Source: Streptomyces lycii (GTDB lineage Bacteria > Actinomycetota > Actinomycetes > Streptomycetales > Streptomycetaceae). From it: a DNA stretch of 57,924 bases. This document shows, piece by piece, positions 24,675 through 33,328 of the stretch. The stretch spans positions 1 through 57,924 of the forward strand of contig NZ_WHPN01000327.1 in NCBI RefSeq assembly GCF_009735685.1, given 5' to 3'. The number at the start of each line of letters is the position of its first letter. The first letter of the stretch is position 1. A model generated the notes under the pieces. It saw only the letters and a list, made by a program, of their open reading frames with translations. It was not told where the DNA came from and searched no databases. A program made the translations under genes and the position numbers.

Positions 24675-26313
24675 ACCCACGCTGTGCAGCGTCGTCGTCC
24701 CCACGTACAACCGCTCGGACCTGCTGCGGCACACCCTCGACTCGCTGGTCCGGCAGACCCTGCCGGCCTCCCGCTTCGAGGTGATCGTCGTGGACGATGG
24801 TTCCCGGGACGACACGGCCGCCGTCGCGGCCTCGTACGAGGACCGGCTCGCGCTGCGCTACTTCTTCCACGAGGACGACGGCTACCGCGTCGCCCGGGCC
24901 CGCAACACCGGCATCGAGCACGCCCGCGGCGAGATATGCGTCCTGGTCGACTCCGGGGTGCTGCTGCACAGCGGCGCCCTGCGGGCCCATCTGGACAGCC
25001 ACGCGGCGCACGAGGGCCCGGTGGCCGTCTGCGGCTATGTCTACTGCTTCAACGAGGACAACGAGGACGGCGCCGAGATCCAGCGGGCCATCGACTTCGC
25101 GGACCCGGACGGCTTCATGGCGGGTCTGACCGAAGAGGGCCGCTGGCTGGACATCCGCGAGGAGTTCTACGAGAAGTACACGGACGACTTCGCGGACCTC
25201 CCCGCGCCCTGGCTCGTCTGGTGGACCTGCAACGTCTCCGCCCGCACCGAGCAGCTGCGCTCCACCGGCATGTTCGACGACGCGTACCGCTCCTGGGGCG
25301 CCGAGGACATCGACATGTCCTACCGGCTGCACCGCGACGGCGCCCGCTTCCTGCTCAACCGGGAGGCGGCGGCCGTCCACGTCCCGCACGACAAGAGCTA
25401 CCACGCCAACATGCGCTCGGTGGCGGGCAACTACCGGTACTTCGCCTCCAAGTACGGCACTCCCATCGCCTCGCTGGTGGTGGACCACCACTTCTTCGCG
25501 ATCAACGACCTGATCCGCGAGCGCGACCTGCCCGCCTGCGCCGACTTCCTGGCCGCCGCCGACCGCGAGGACACCGCGGCGGCCGGTGACCCGCCCGGGC
25601 CGGTGCTGGTCTTCTCGCCGCACCCCGACGACGACGTGATCGCCTGCGGCGGGACGATCGCCCGCCGGGCCGCGCAGGGCGCCAGGGTCCGGGTGGTGTT
25701 CTCCACCGACGGCTCCCAGTCGCACGAGGCCGTTCTCGGCATCGACCGCGACCCCACCCCGGAGGAGCTGACGGCCGTCCGGGAGAAGGAGGCCGGCGCG
25801 GCGGCCCGGGTGCTCGGCCTGGGCCCCGACGACGTGACGTTCCTCGGCTTCCGGGACACCGCCCTGGCGGAGTCGCTGCCGGAGTTCCGGGCGCGGGTGC
25901 TGGAGGTGCTGCGGGAGCAGCAGAGGGACGGCGGTGTCGCCGAGGTGTACCTGCCGCACGAGGTGCGGGAGCTGAACGCCGACCACCGGCTGACCGGCGA
26001 GACCGTACTGGACTGCCTGGCCGAGCTGGGGCTCACCCCGCGGGTGCGGAAGTTCGTCGTGTGGGACGAGCAGACGGAGGCGGAGTTCGCCTTCGTCAAC
26101 CGCAACGAGCCCGGCCGCGCACCGGCGCCCGGCGAGCGCCTGGTCACCGTGCCGGTCCGGGACCAGCTGCCGCGCAAGCGGGCGGCGCTGGCGGAGCACC
26201 GGACCCAGGTGGACCTCTACTCGCCCGCACAGAACCGGCCGGTGGTGCCGGAGGTGTTCGCCGCCCGGGTCCGGGGGCGGGAGACCGAGCAGTTCTGGAC
26301 CGACGGCGGCTGA
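24667..26313 (+). CDS. Fusion of GT2 glycosyltransferase and PIG-L N-deacetylase
   Basis: A 548-aa two-domain enzyme. Residues 1-270 are a family 2 glycosyltransferase: VVVPTYNRSDLL, VVDDGSRDDT, RVARARNTGIEHARGE, then the galactosyltransferase-type segment WGAEDIDMSYRLHRDG (210-225). Residues 312-548 are a PIG-L/LmbE metal-dependent deacetylase with the zinc motif PHPDDD (318-323) and STDGSQSHE. PIG-L enzymes remove acetyl from N-acetylglucosaminyl groups, as in mycothiol, GPI and aminoglycoside biosynthesis. One chain may therefore transfer GlcNAc and then deacetylate it to a free amino sugar (inference). The metal-binding position of the GT reads LVDSG rather than a classic DxD. It is coupled to the MFS gene by an 8-nt overlap. 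Confidence 0.88.
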   Translation: MSEPTLCSVVVPTYNRSDLLRHTLDSLVRQTLPASRFEVIVVDDGSRDDTAAVAASYEDRLALRYFFHEDDGYRVARARNTGIEHARGEICVLVDSGVLLHSGALRAHLDSHAAHEGPVAVCGYVYCFNEDNEDGAEIQRAIDFADPDGFMAGLTEEGRWLDIREEFYEKYTDDFADLPAPWLVWWTCNVSARTEQLRSTGMFDDAYRSWGAEDIDMSYRLHRDGARFLLNREAAAVHVPHDKSYHANMRSVAGNYRYFASKYGTPIASLVVDHHFFAINDLIRERDLPACADFLAAADREDTAAAGDPPGPVLVFSPHPDDDVIACGGTIARRAAQGARVRVVFSTDGSQSHEAVLGIDRDPTPEELTAVREKEAGAAARVLGLGPDDVTFLGFRDTALAESLPEFRARVLEVLREQQRDGGVAEVYLPHEVRELNADHRLTGETVLDCLAELGLTPRVRKFVVWDEQTEAEFAFVNRNEPGRAPAPGERLVTVPVRDQLPRKRAALAEHRTQVDLYSPAQNRPVVPEVFAARVRGRETEQFWTDGG

Positions 26314-26374
26314 TCCGCACACCCCGCCGGGACTCCCCCTCCGCGTTCGCCACCACTCGCACCGAGGAGCAGTT

Positions 26375-28948
26375 GTGCACCCTCTCGAACACCTTCCCGA
26401 CTGGCCCCGCGTCACCTCGGCCGTGCCCGCCGACCCCGCCGTGGAGGAGCGCGTCGGCGCCGTCCTGGCGCAGCTCACCCTGGAGGAGAAGATCGGCCAG
26501 ATGCTCCAGCCGGAGCTGGCCGAGCTGACCCCGGAGGACGTCACCGCGTACAAGCTGGGCTCGGCGCTCAACGGCGCCGGCATCTGGCCCGGCGGCGCCC
26601 GGCACGCCGATCCCTCGGACTGGGTGAAGACCACTGACGCCTACTGGGAGGCGGCCGAGGCGGCGTACGCGGACCGGCCGTTCCGGATCCCCTTCATGTG
26701 GGCGACGGACGCGGTGCACGGCCACAACAACGTCTTCGGTGCGACGATCTTCCCGCACAACATCGGCCTGGGCGCGGCACGTGACCCGGAGCTGCTGCGC
26801 CGGATCGGGGCGGCCACCGCCCGGGAGATCACCGCCACCGGCATGGACTGGACGTTCGCGCCCACCGTCACCACCCCGCGCGACCGCCGCTGGGGCCGCT
26901 ACTACGAGGGCTGGTCGGAGGAGGCCGAGGTCGTCCGGGCGTACGCCGGCGAGATGGTGCACGGCCTCCAGGGCGGCGCGGAGGGCCTGCGCACCGACCG
27001 GCACGTCGTCTCCTGCGTCAAGCACTGGGTCGCGGACGGCGGCACCGCGGACGGCGGCGACCGCGGCACCTGCCGGAGCCCCGAGGACCTGGTGCGCAAC
27101 ATCCACGCCGCGGGGTACTTCTCCGGGCTCGAGGCGGGCGCCCAGTCGGTGATGGTGTCCTTCAGCAGCTGGGACGACCCGGCCAACTACGACCACTCCC
27201 CCGGCACCGGCGAGCCGTACAACCTCAAGGTGCACGGCAGCCGTTACCTGATCACCGACGTGCTCAAGGAGCGGATGGGCTTCGACGGGATCGTCATCAG
27301 CGACTGGGACGCGCACGCCGAGGTCTCGGACTGCTCGATCGGTGACGCGGGCTATGTGATCAACGCGGGCGTCGACGTGCTGATGGTGGCGGGCCGCGAC
27401 GCCTGGCGCTCGGTGATCGAGCGGGCCCTCGCCGGAGTCCGTTCCGGGGTGATCCCCGAGTCCCGGATCGACGACGCCGTACGGCGGGTGCTGCGGGTGA
27501 AGATGCGCGCCGGGCTGTGGGAGAAGCCCCGGCCCCGGGACCGCTCCACGGCCCGGGAGACGGGGGTGCTGGGCTGCGCCGAGCACCGGGCGCTGTCCCG
27601 GGAGGCCGCCCGCAAGTCCGTGGTGCTGCTGAAGAACACCGGCGGTGTGCTGCCGCTGGACCCGGGCGGGCGGGTCCTGGTCACCGGCAGCGGCGCGGAC
27701 GACATCCAGAAGCAGACCGGCGGCTGGACCCTCACCTGGCAGGGCAACGACGTGGACCTGGCGGACCTGCCGGGAGCGACGACCGTCGCGGGCGCGGTCC
27801 GCGGGATCACCGGCGACGCGCGCTGCACGGTGGACCCCTTCCCGGAGCGGATCGAACCGGAGCGCCACGATGTCGCGCTGGTGGTCATCGGCGAGGACTC
27901 GTACGCGGAGATGCGCGGCACCATCAAGCCCTGGCGTTCCATCGGCTACGCGGACCTCAAGCGCTCCTACGCCCGGGACCTGGAGACGCTGCGCAGGCTG
28001 CGGGAGGCGGGGATGCGGGTGGTGACGGTCATGCTGACGGGCCGTCCGCTCTACACCACCGAGGAGATCAACCTCTCCGACGCGTTCGCGGTCGCCTGGC
28101 TGCCCGGCACCGAGGGCGCGGGCATCACCGATGTGCTCTTCGGCGGCCCGGACGGCGCGCCGCGGTACGACTTCCGGGGCCGGCTCCCGGCGAGCTGGCC
28201 GCGCAGCCGTACCGCGTCGGCCGCCAACCGGATCCCGCCGCACATCCCCGGCTACCGGGTGCCGCCGGAGGAACAGGCCCCGGAGGGCGAGCACGAGCCG
28301 CTGTTCCCCTACGGCTTCGGCCTGTCGCTGGACGAGCCGGACCCGAACCGTCATCCGCTGCCGCTGGACACGGCGCGGGACGACACCCCTCCGCCGCCGG
28401 CGACGGGCCCGCTGCCGGTGCTCGGCGGCGGCTCCGGCACCGGCCCGGGCTACGGCTTCCGGATCGGCGGCCACAACACCTGGTCGCGGGTGGACATCTC
28501 CTTCGAGGAGCCGACGGAGTGCCTGGTGGTCCGGTCCGAGCCGGGCACCGCCGAGGACGGCGGACCGGCGCTCTCGCTGCGCTTCAAGGGCTATCCGGCC
28601 TTCGTCTACGCCCAGCGGCCCGGCCCGCAGTCCGATCCGCTGGACCTGCGCGGGCACGCCGCCGCGGACGGCTGCCTCGCCTTCCGGGTGCGTGTCACCG
28701 AGCGTCCCTCCCAGCCGCTGTATCTCGCCTGCCACGACGACTATCCGGCGCAGCCGGGCCTGGACCTGACCGAGCGGCTGTCGGGGCTGCCGGAGGGGAG
28801 CTGGGCGGAGCTGTCCGTGCCGCTGTCCCGGCTGGCGGAGCTGGGGATGGATCTGCGCCACGTGGACGTGCCGTTCATGCTCTACACGGAGGGCACGGCC
28901 GAGATCGCCGTCGCGGATGTCCGCTGGACCGCCGGGGAGGCCCCGTGA
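26375..28948 (+). CDS. GH3 beta-glucosidase / exo-glucanase (ExoP-type, cytosolic)
   Basis: An 857-aa family 3 glycosidase that releases glucose from beta-1,4 or beta-1,3 glucans and cellodextrins. LTLEEKIGQM opens the TIM barrel. The substrate-binding KHW is at about 216-218, and the nucleophile is Asp310 in GIVISDWDAHAEV. The second alpha/beta domain starts at KSVVLLKNTGGVLPL. The C-terminal 200 residues are a beta-sandwich like the ExoP C-terminal domain (GYGFRIGGHNTWSRVDISF). There is no signal peptide, so it is intracellular, unlike many plant-wall GH3 enzymes. The GTG at 26375 follows GAGGAG. It is the last gene of the operon, before a double-hairpin terminator. Confidence 0.92.
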   Translation: MHPLEHLPDWPRVTSAVPADPAVEERVGAVLAQLTLEEKIGQMLQPELAELTPEDVTAYKLGSALNGAGIWPGGARHADPSDWVKTTDAYWEAAEAAYADRPFRIPFMWATDAVHGHNNVFGATIFPHNIGLGAARDPELLRRIGAATAREITATGMDWTFAPTVTTPRDRRWGRYYEGWSEEAEVVRAYAGEMVHGLQGGAEGLRTDRHVVSCVKHWVADGGTADGGDRGTCRSPEDLVRNIHAAGYFSGLEAGAQSVMVSFSSWDDPANYDHSPGTGEPYNLKVHGSRYLITDVLKERMGFDGIVISDWDAHAEVSDCSIGDAGYVINAGVDVLMVAGRDAWRSVIERALAGVRSGVIPESRIDDAVRRVLRVKMRAGLWEKPRPRDRSTARETGVLGCAEHRALSREAARKSVVLLKNTGGVLPLDPGGRVLVTGSGADDIQKQTGGWTLTWQGNDVDLADLPGATTVAGAVRGITGDARCTVDPFPERIEPERHDVALVVIGEDSYAEMRGTIKPWRSIGYADLKRSYARDLETLRRLREAGMRVVTVMLTGRPLYTTEEINLSDAFAVAWLPGTEGAGITDVLFGGPDGAPRYDFRGRLPASWPRSRTASAANRIPPHIPGYRVPPEEQAPEGEHEPLFPYGFGLSLDEPDPNRHPLPLDTARDDTPPPPATGPLPVLGGGSGTGPGYGFRIGGHNTWSRVDISFEEPTECLVVRSEPGTAEDGGPALSLRFKGYPAFVYAQRPGPQSDPLDLRGHAAADGCLAFRVRVTERPSQPLYLACHDDYPAQPGLDLTERLSGLPEGSWAELSVPLSRLAELGMDLRHVDVPFMLYTEGTAEIAVADVRWTAGEAP

Positions 28949-29017
28949 CGGGCCGCCGTACGGGCTGACCGGCTCTCGGACCGTCTTTTCGCCCCCGCCG
29001 GGCGGTCCGAGCCGCGG

Positions 29018-29053
29018 CCGGCCGGCGCACCACCTGACCCGTGCGCCGGCCGG
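29018..29053. terminator. First of two tandem hairpins after GH3
   Basis: Perfect 13-bp arms 29018-29030 and 29041-29053 (CCGGCCGGCGCAC and its inverse) with a 10-nt loop. It lies 70 bp after the GH3 stop, between convergent genes. Confidence 0.7.
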
Positions 29054-29061
29054 TTCGCACC

Positions 29062-29094
29062 GAGGCCGCTCCACCGGCGTGGTGGAGCGGCCTC
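29062..29094. terminator. Bidirectional terminator between GH3 and LPMO10
   Basis: Perfect 14-bp stem (GAGGCCGCTCCACC) with a GGCGT loop, 29062-29075 and 29081-29094. It is palindromic, so it can serve both the forward orphan operon and the reverse LPMO gene, which ends at 29127. Confidence 0.85.
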
Positions 29095-29126
29095 TCCGTG
29101 CGCCCGCCTGCCCGCGGCGGTTGCGG

Positions 29127-30278
29127 TCAGCTCATCTTTCCGCCGGCCATGCAGACCAGGTGCGGCGCCTCGGGTGCCGTGCCTCCGGCCGCCACATAGC
29201 CGAACGTGGTCGACTCGCCCGGGTCGAGGGTGCTGTTCCACTCGAGGCTGTAGAGGGTCAGCACGGTGTCCGTTCCGTCCAGTTCGGCGTTCCAGATGTT
29301 GTCGACACGCTGGCCGTCGGGCAGTGTCGTGTGGACCATCCAGTTGCGGAGCACGCGGTCACCGGTGTTCGTGACGGTCACCTCGGCCTGGTAGCCGCCG
29401 CTCCAGGTGCCGGCGTAGCTCTGGCCGGCGGAGCAGGTGTTGACGGGCACGGGGTTGGGCTCCTCGTCCTCGCCGCCGCCGCCGCCGCCGTCCTCGCCGC
29501 CGCCGTCGCCCTCGCCGCCGCCGTCGCCCTCACCGTCTCCCGGGTCACCGACGCCGGTGACCTCTCCGTTGCCGCCGTCGAAGACGACGTCGGAGCAGTT
29601 GTAGAAGGTCTCGTTGCTGTCCGAGCGCTCCCAGACCGAGTAGATGACGTGCTTCCCGGTCTTCCCCTCGGGCAGCTGCGCGGTCCAGTTGTACTGGCCC
29701 TCCACGGTCCCCACCTGACCGGTCATCGACGGGTGGTCGGCGGTGTGGAACGGCTCGAGGTCGTCCCAGCCCAGCGGCTGCCCCGGGTCGTAGCCGTCCT
29801 TGGTGATGTAGAGGTGGAACCAGCCGGGGTGGGCCGCCCAGGCGTTGTAGGCGAACGTCAGCTCGGCGCCCGAGGTGAGGTGGGTCAGCGGCCAGTCCTC
29901 GCGGGGCAGGTCGAAGCCGCTGAAGTTCGGGTTGCCGCCACTGCAGAGCTGTCCGTCGGGGATGAAGCCGTCGGTGCGTCCCGCGCCGTCGGAGCGGAGC
30001 ACGGAGAACCAGTTGTAGAGCGAGTTGTCCCCGCTCCGCGCGACCGCCGCGTCGCACGCCGGGTTCTGCGGGTCGATGTTGCCCTGCGGTGTCCGCCCGT
30101 CCTGCCAGCACAGGAAGGTCCGGCTGCCCGGTTCCATCATGGCGCCGTGCGCAGCCGCCGTACTGCTGCCGGACAGCACGAACGCCAGGGCGGGCAGGAT
30201 CGCGAACACGGTGAGCAGCGACAACCGGCGCAGCCGGCGCGGTACACGGGGCCGCTCGGGTCTCGGAGGTCTGTCCAT
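29127..30278 (-). CDS. Secreted AA10 cellulose LPMO with CBM2 (CelS2-like)
   Basis: A 383-aa copper monooxygenase acting on crystalline cellulose. The signal peptide carries Arg-rich motifs and ends in TAAAH, with His44 becoming the N-terminal copper ligand. The second histidine is in WAAHPGWFHLYIT and the axial Phe in NETFYNCSDVVF. A long Gly/Asp/Glu linker (about 240-270) leads to a C-terminal CBM2 with its terminal cysteines (NTCSAGQ...VCMAGG) and exposed Trp residues (TWSGGY, NWMV, NIWN). The domain order matches the cellulose-active LPMO10s of Streptomyces. An exact CebR box lies 82 bp upstream, tying it to the cellobiose regulon. Confidence 0.93.
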   Translation of the reverse strand: MDRPPRPERPRVPRRLRRLSLLTVFAILPALAFVLSGSSTAAAHGAMMEPGSRTFLCWQDGRTPQGNIDPQNPACDAAVARSGDNSLYNWFSVLRSDGAGRTDGFIPDGQLCSGGNPNFSGFDLPREDWPLTHLTSGAELTFAYNAWAAHPGWFHLYITKDGYDPGQPLGWDDLEPFHTADHPSMTGQVGTVEGQYNWTAQLPEGKTGKHVIYSVWERSDSNETFYNCSDVVFDGGNGEVTGVGDPGDGEGDGGGEGDGGGEDGGGGGGEDEEPNPVPVNTCSAGQSYAGTWSGGYQAEVTVTNTGDRVLRNWMVHTTLPDGQRVDNIWNAELDGTDTVLTLYSLEWNSTLDPGESTTFGYVAAGGTAPEAPHLVCMAGGKMS

Positions 30279-30359
30279 GGGGGTGCTTTCTCCTTCGGGG
30301 ATACGGAGTGCCGGACACGGCCGCCGGGTGGGGGCACGGAGCCGGTGGGCACCGAATCA

Positions 30360-30373
30360 TGGGAGCGCTCCCA
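30360..30373. promoter_or_regulatory. CebR operator upstream of LPMO10-CBM2
   Basis: Exact TGGGAGCGCTCCCA, 82 bp before the LPMO start codon in the gap after the P450 gene. A TACGCT -10-like hexamer lies just upstream on the minus strand. Confidence 0.92.
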
Positions 30374-30456
30374 CGGAGCGTATCCCCAGCGGCCCCGGTA
30401 CGGAACACCCGTGACACGGCCACCCTGTGGCGGCAGCCCCGTCCTTCCGTCCGTCC

Positions 30457-31830
30457 TCAGCGCACGGCGAAGCGCAGCGCGAAGTGGTCCAGCGTCGCCG
30501 GGAGGGGGCGGTCCGGCGCGGGCCGGACCCTGGAGACCAGCCGGTAGTCGTGGTCCGGCAGCATCGCGGCCAGCCAGGTGCTGACATGGAGCAGCACGAC
30601 GTTCTCGCCCGGGCACACGCCGGGGCCCGCGCTGAAGGGGACCAGGGCCGGGTTGGCCGCGGCCCGCCCGTCCAGCCAGATATCGGGGTCGAACCGGTCG
30701 GCGTACGGGGTCTCTGGCTCGGCGCGGTGGAAGTACGGGGTGTGGGCGAGGAAGGTGGTGCGGCGCGGCACCGTCTGGCCCTGCCACCGGGTGTCCGTCG
30801 TGCCCTGGCGCAGCAGCAGCGGCGTGGTGGGCCACAGCCGCACCGCCTCCAGTGCGCAGGCCCGCAGGAAGGGCAGCAGCCGGGGCCGGTCCGGGCCGCC
30901 GCCGGCGGTCTCCTCGCGGGCACGCGCCATGGCGTCCGGGTGGGTGGCGAGCAGGGCGAGGGTCCGCATCGCGGTGATCCCCGCCGCGTCGAAGGCGAAC
31001 AGCCAGTGCGGGACCTGGCCGGCGGCCTCCTCGCCGGACGTTCCCGGCTCCGGCTCGCCGGGCAGTGCGGCGACGGCCTCGGCGAGCGTGCCCGGCCCCG
31101 CCGCGCCCGCGAGATCCCGGATGCGGCCCAGGAACCGTGCGCGCAGCCGCCGGCGGCGGGGCAGCAGCACGGACCAGTTGCCGGCGGCCCGCAGCCGGCC
31201 GAGCTGGTCGGTGAGCTCCACGTCGTCGCGCGCCGCCTCGCCGAGCACGGTCCGCCGTACGGTGCGCCACCAGCTGTCCGCGAAGTCGTCCCAGCCGAGC
31301 CGCCCGCGGGCGGCCGTGCCGCCGGCCAGGATGCCGGCCTCGTCCCGCACGGCCGCGGTGATCGCCGGGGCCAGCCGGTGCAGCGGCCGGTCCTGCTCCA
31401 GCGCCTGTTCGTTGGCCCGGCGCCGCGCGTCCCGGGCCGGGCCGCGGGTGATCAGTGAGCCGTGCGGCTGGAACTGCGAGAGCGCGCCGCGTTTCTCCCA
31501 GCTCGCCGGGGTGAAGGGCGCCGGGGTCTCCGCCAGTACCCGGCGCAGCGACTCGGGGGTGAGCAGCAGGGCGACGGGGCGGCCCGCCGGGCTGAGCAGC
31601 AGGGGGCCTTCCCCGTACGTCCGGCGCAGCCGGGCCAGCGTGCGGATGCCGTACCGGTCGAGCTGGAACCGTTCCGCGAGTGCCGTGCCCGCGGGGCGCC
31701 GCTTGATCACGCCTCCCGCCAGCGCGGGCAGCACCACCGCGGCGGCGATGCGCAGCTGCTCGGCGGGGGTCGCCCGCGGGAGGGCGCCGCCGGCGCGGCC
31801 GGTGCGGTCGGATGAGGTGTGTGGCGGCAT
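30457..31830 (-). CDS. Cytochrome P450
   Basis: A 457-aa heme monooxygenase, soluble type. Heme loop FSAGPGVCPGENV has the ligand Cys406. The K-helix ExxR is Glu328-Arg331 in ACALEAVRLWP. The I-helix reads AFDAAGITA at about 279-287, in which the usual acid-alcohol pair (AGxD/E-T) is replaced by Thr-Ala, so the normal proton-relay residues are missing. The N-terminus has an Ala-rich hydrophobic stretch. No ferredoxin or reductase gene is adjacent. It lies upstream of the LPMO gene on the same strand but is separated from it by the CebR-box promoter, so it is probably its own unit. The ATG at 31830 follows GGAG. The substrate is unknown. Confidence 0.85.
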   Translation of the reverse strand: MPPHTSSDRTGRAGGALPRATPAEQLRIAAAVVLPALAGGVIKRRPAGTALAERFQLDRYGIRTLARLRRTYGEGPLLLSPAGRPVALLLTPESLRRVLAETPAPFTPASWEKRGALSQFQPHGSLITRGPARDARRRANEQALEQDRPLHRLAPAITAAVRDEAGILAGGTAARGRLGWDDFADSWWRTVRRTVLGEAARDDVELTDQLGRLRAAGNWSVLLPRRRRLRARFLGRIRDLAGAAGPGTLAEAVAALPGEPEPGTSGEEAAGQVPHWLFAFDAAGITAMRTLALLATHPDAMARAREETAGGGPDRPRLLPFLRACALEAVRLWPTTPLLLRQGTTDTRWQGQTVPRRTTFLAHTPYFHRAEPETPYADRFDPDIWLDGRAAANPALVPFSAGPGVCPGENVVLLHVSTWLAAMLPDHDYRLVSRVRPAPDRPLPATLDHFALRFAVR

Positions 31831-31975
31831 CGGGGCTCCGGGCGCTGGTCGGGGCGTGCGGGGCGGAGCCGGGTACCCGGGCCCGCGCCCCGGAAACGAG
31901 AGGTGGTCCGTACGGGTCCGGACGGCCGCCCGGTGCGGGGGATCCGGGGCCCGAGCACGGCCGGTGGCGACCCGC

Positions 31976-33283
31976 TCAGGGCGGGACCGGCGGTCCGCTC
32001 TCCGGTCCCGCCTCCTCGGCGCGGCGCAGGCGGTGGGCGCGGAGGCGGTCGACGCGGGAGATCAGCGGGGTCGCGGAGACCCCGTGCAGCACGACGGAGC
32101 AGAGCACCGTGAAGGCCACGACGGCCCACAGCTCGCGGGCGGGGGCCGGGAAGTGGTCCTGTCCCAGGGCGTAGGAGAGATAGAACAGCGAACCGACGCC
32201 GCGGATCCCGAAGAACGCGGTGACCAGCCGCTCCCGGGGTCCGCCGGAGCCGCCGAGCTGCCCGAGCCAGCCGCTGAGGGGCCGGATCACCAGCAGCAGG
32301 AGCAGGGCGACCGCGGCGCCCCGCCAGGTGAGGGCCGCGAGCCCGCCGAGCGCGATGAAGCCGCCGAGGACGAACAGCAGGAAGACGGTGCCGAGCCGCT
32401 CGACCTGCTCGGTGAACTCGTGGAGCACCAGGTGGTAGCCGTGCGCCCGTTCTGCGGCGCGGACGGTGCAGGCGGTGACGAAGACGGCGAGGAAACCGTA
32501 TCCGTGCAGCAGTTCGGTGACGCCGTACGACAGGAAGGTGGCGCCGAGGGCGACGAAGCCCTCCTTGTGCTCGGCCAGCCGCAGGACGGCCCAGCCGGCG
32601 CGGAAGAACATCCATCCGAGGAGCCGTCCGACGGCCAGGCCGCAGAGCACGCCGACGACGCACTTGTAGCCGACGTCGACCAGCGCCCAGTGTCCGATCC
32701 AGTCCGCCGACCAGCCCGCCCCGGCGGCAGCGGCCAGCGCGAGCGCGGCGTTCACCACCGGGAAGGCCAGGCCGTCGTTGAGCCCGGCCTCGCTGGTCAG
32801 CGCGAAGCGCACCTCGTCCTCGTCGTGTTCGGAGTCGGTGGGTTCGCCGACCCGGACCTCGGCCGCCAGCACCGGGTCGGTGGGGGCGAGCACGGCGGCG
32901 AGCAGCAGGGCCACGGCGGGCGGCCAGCCGGCCAGCAGCCAGCCGGCGAGGGCGGTGGCCGCTATGGTCAGCGGCATCGTGACGGCCAGCAGACGCCAGG
33001 TCACGGCCCAGCGGCGCGGCCCCACCGGACGGTTGAGGGCCAGACCGGCACCCATCAGGGCGATAATGACGACGATCTCCGTCGCGTGTTCGACCCAGAC
33101 GTGCTGCTCCACCGGGTCGATCTCGGGCAGCGGCAGCGGCGAGAGGTAGAGCAGCAGTCCGCAGACGAGGAAGACCAGCGGCATCGACAGCGGTCTGCGG
33201 GCCACGGCCCTCGGCAGGACGGCGGCCAGCAGGCCGCCGAGCCCGAACAGCGCGAAGGTCCAGTCGATCGTTCCCACCGCCAC
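31976..33283 (-). CDS. Cation/proton antiporter, CPA1 (NhaP-type)
   Basis: A 435-aa inner-membrane Na+(K+)/H+ exchanger with about 12-13 membrane segments. The ion-binding motif of the CPA1 family is visible as SEAGLNDGLAFP (the Asn-Asp pair), preceded by AAVLAPTDPVLAAEV (the TDPV motif). It has no cytoplasmic nucleotide-binding tail. The GTG at 33283 is weakly supported; a second GTG six bases further in is possible. It follows the acyl-CoA dehydrogenase gene with a 45-bp gap on the same strand, so it may be cotranscribed. There is no functional link to the LPMO or P450 that I can see. Confidence 0.87.
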   Translation of the reverse strand: MAVGTIDWTFALFGLGGLLAAVLPRAVARRPLSMPLVFLVCGLLLYLSPLPLPEIDPVEQHVWVEHATEIVVIIALMGAGLALNRPVGPRRWAVTWRLLAVTMPLTIAATALAGWLLAGWPPAVALLLAAVLAPTDPVLAAEVRVGEPTDSEHDEDEVRFALTSEAGLNDGLAFPVVNAALALAAAAGAGWSADWIGHWALVDVGYKCVVGVLCGLAVGRLLGWMFFRAGWAVLRLAEHKEGFVALGATFLSYGVTELLHGYGFLAVFVTACTVRAAERAHGYHLVLHEFTEQVERLGTVFLLFVLGGFIALGGLAALTWRGAAVALLLLLVIRPLSGWLGQLGGSGGPRERLVTAFFGIRGVGSLFYLSYALGQDHFPAPARELWAVVAFTVLCSVVLHGVSATPLISRVDRLRAHRLRRAEEAGPESGPPVPP

Positions 33284-33328
33284 CGTGTGCCCCGCCGGTG
33301 GCCTCCGCGAAACCGGCGGGGCCGGTGA

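Noticed and set aside
29620..29633. CebR-like site inside the LPMO10 coding region
   Set aside because: It matches 12 of 14 positions but is simply the coding of Trp-Glu-Arg-Ser (TGG GAG CGC TC), lies mid-gene and lacks a promoter context.
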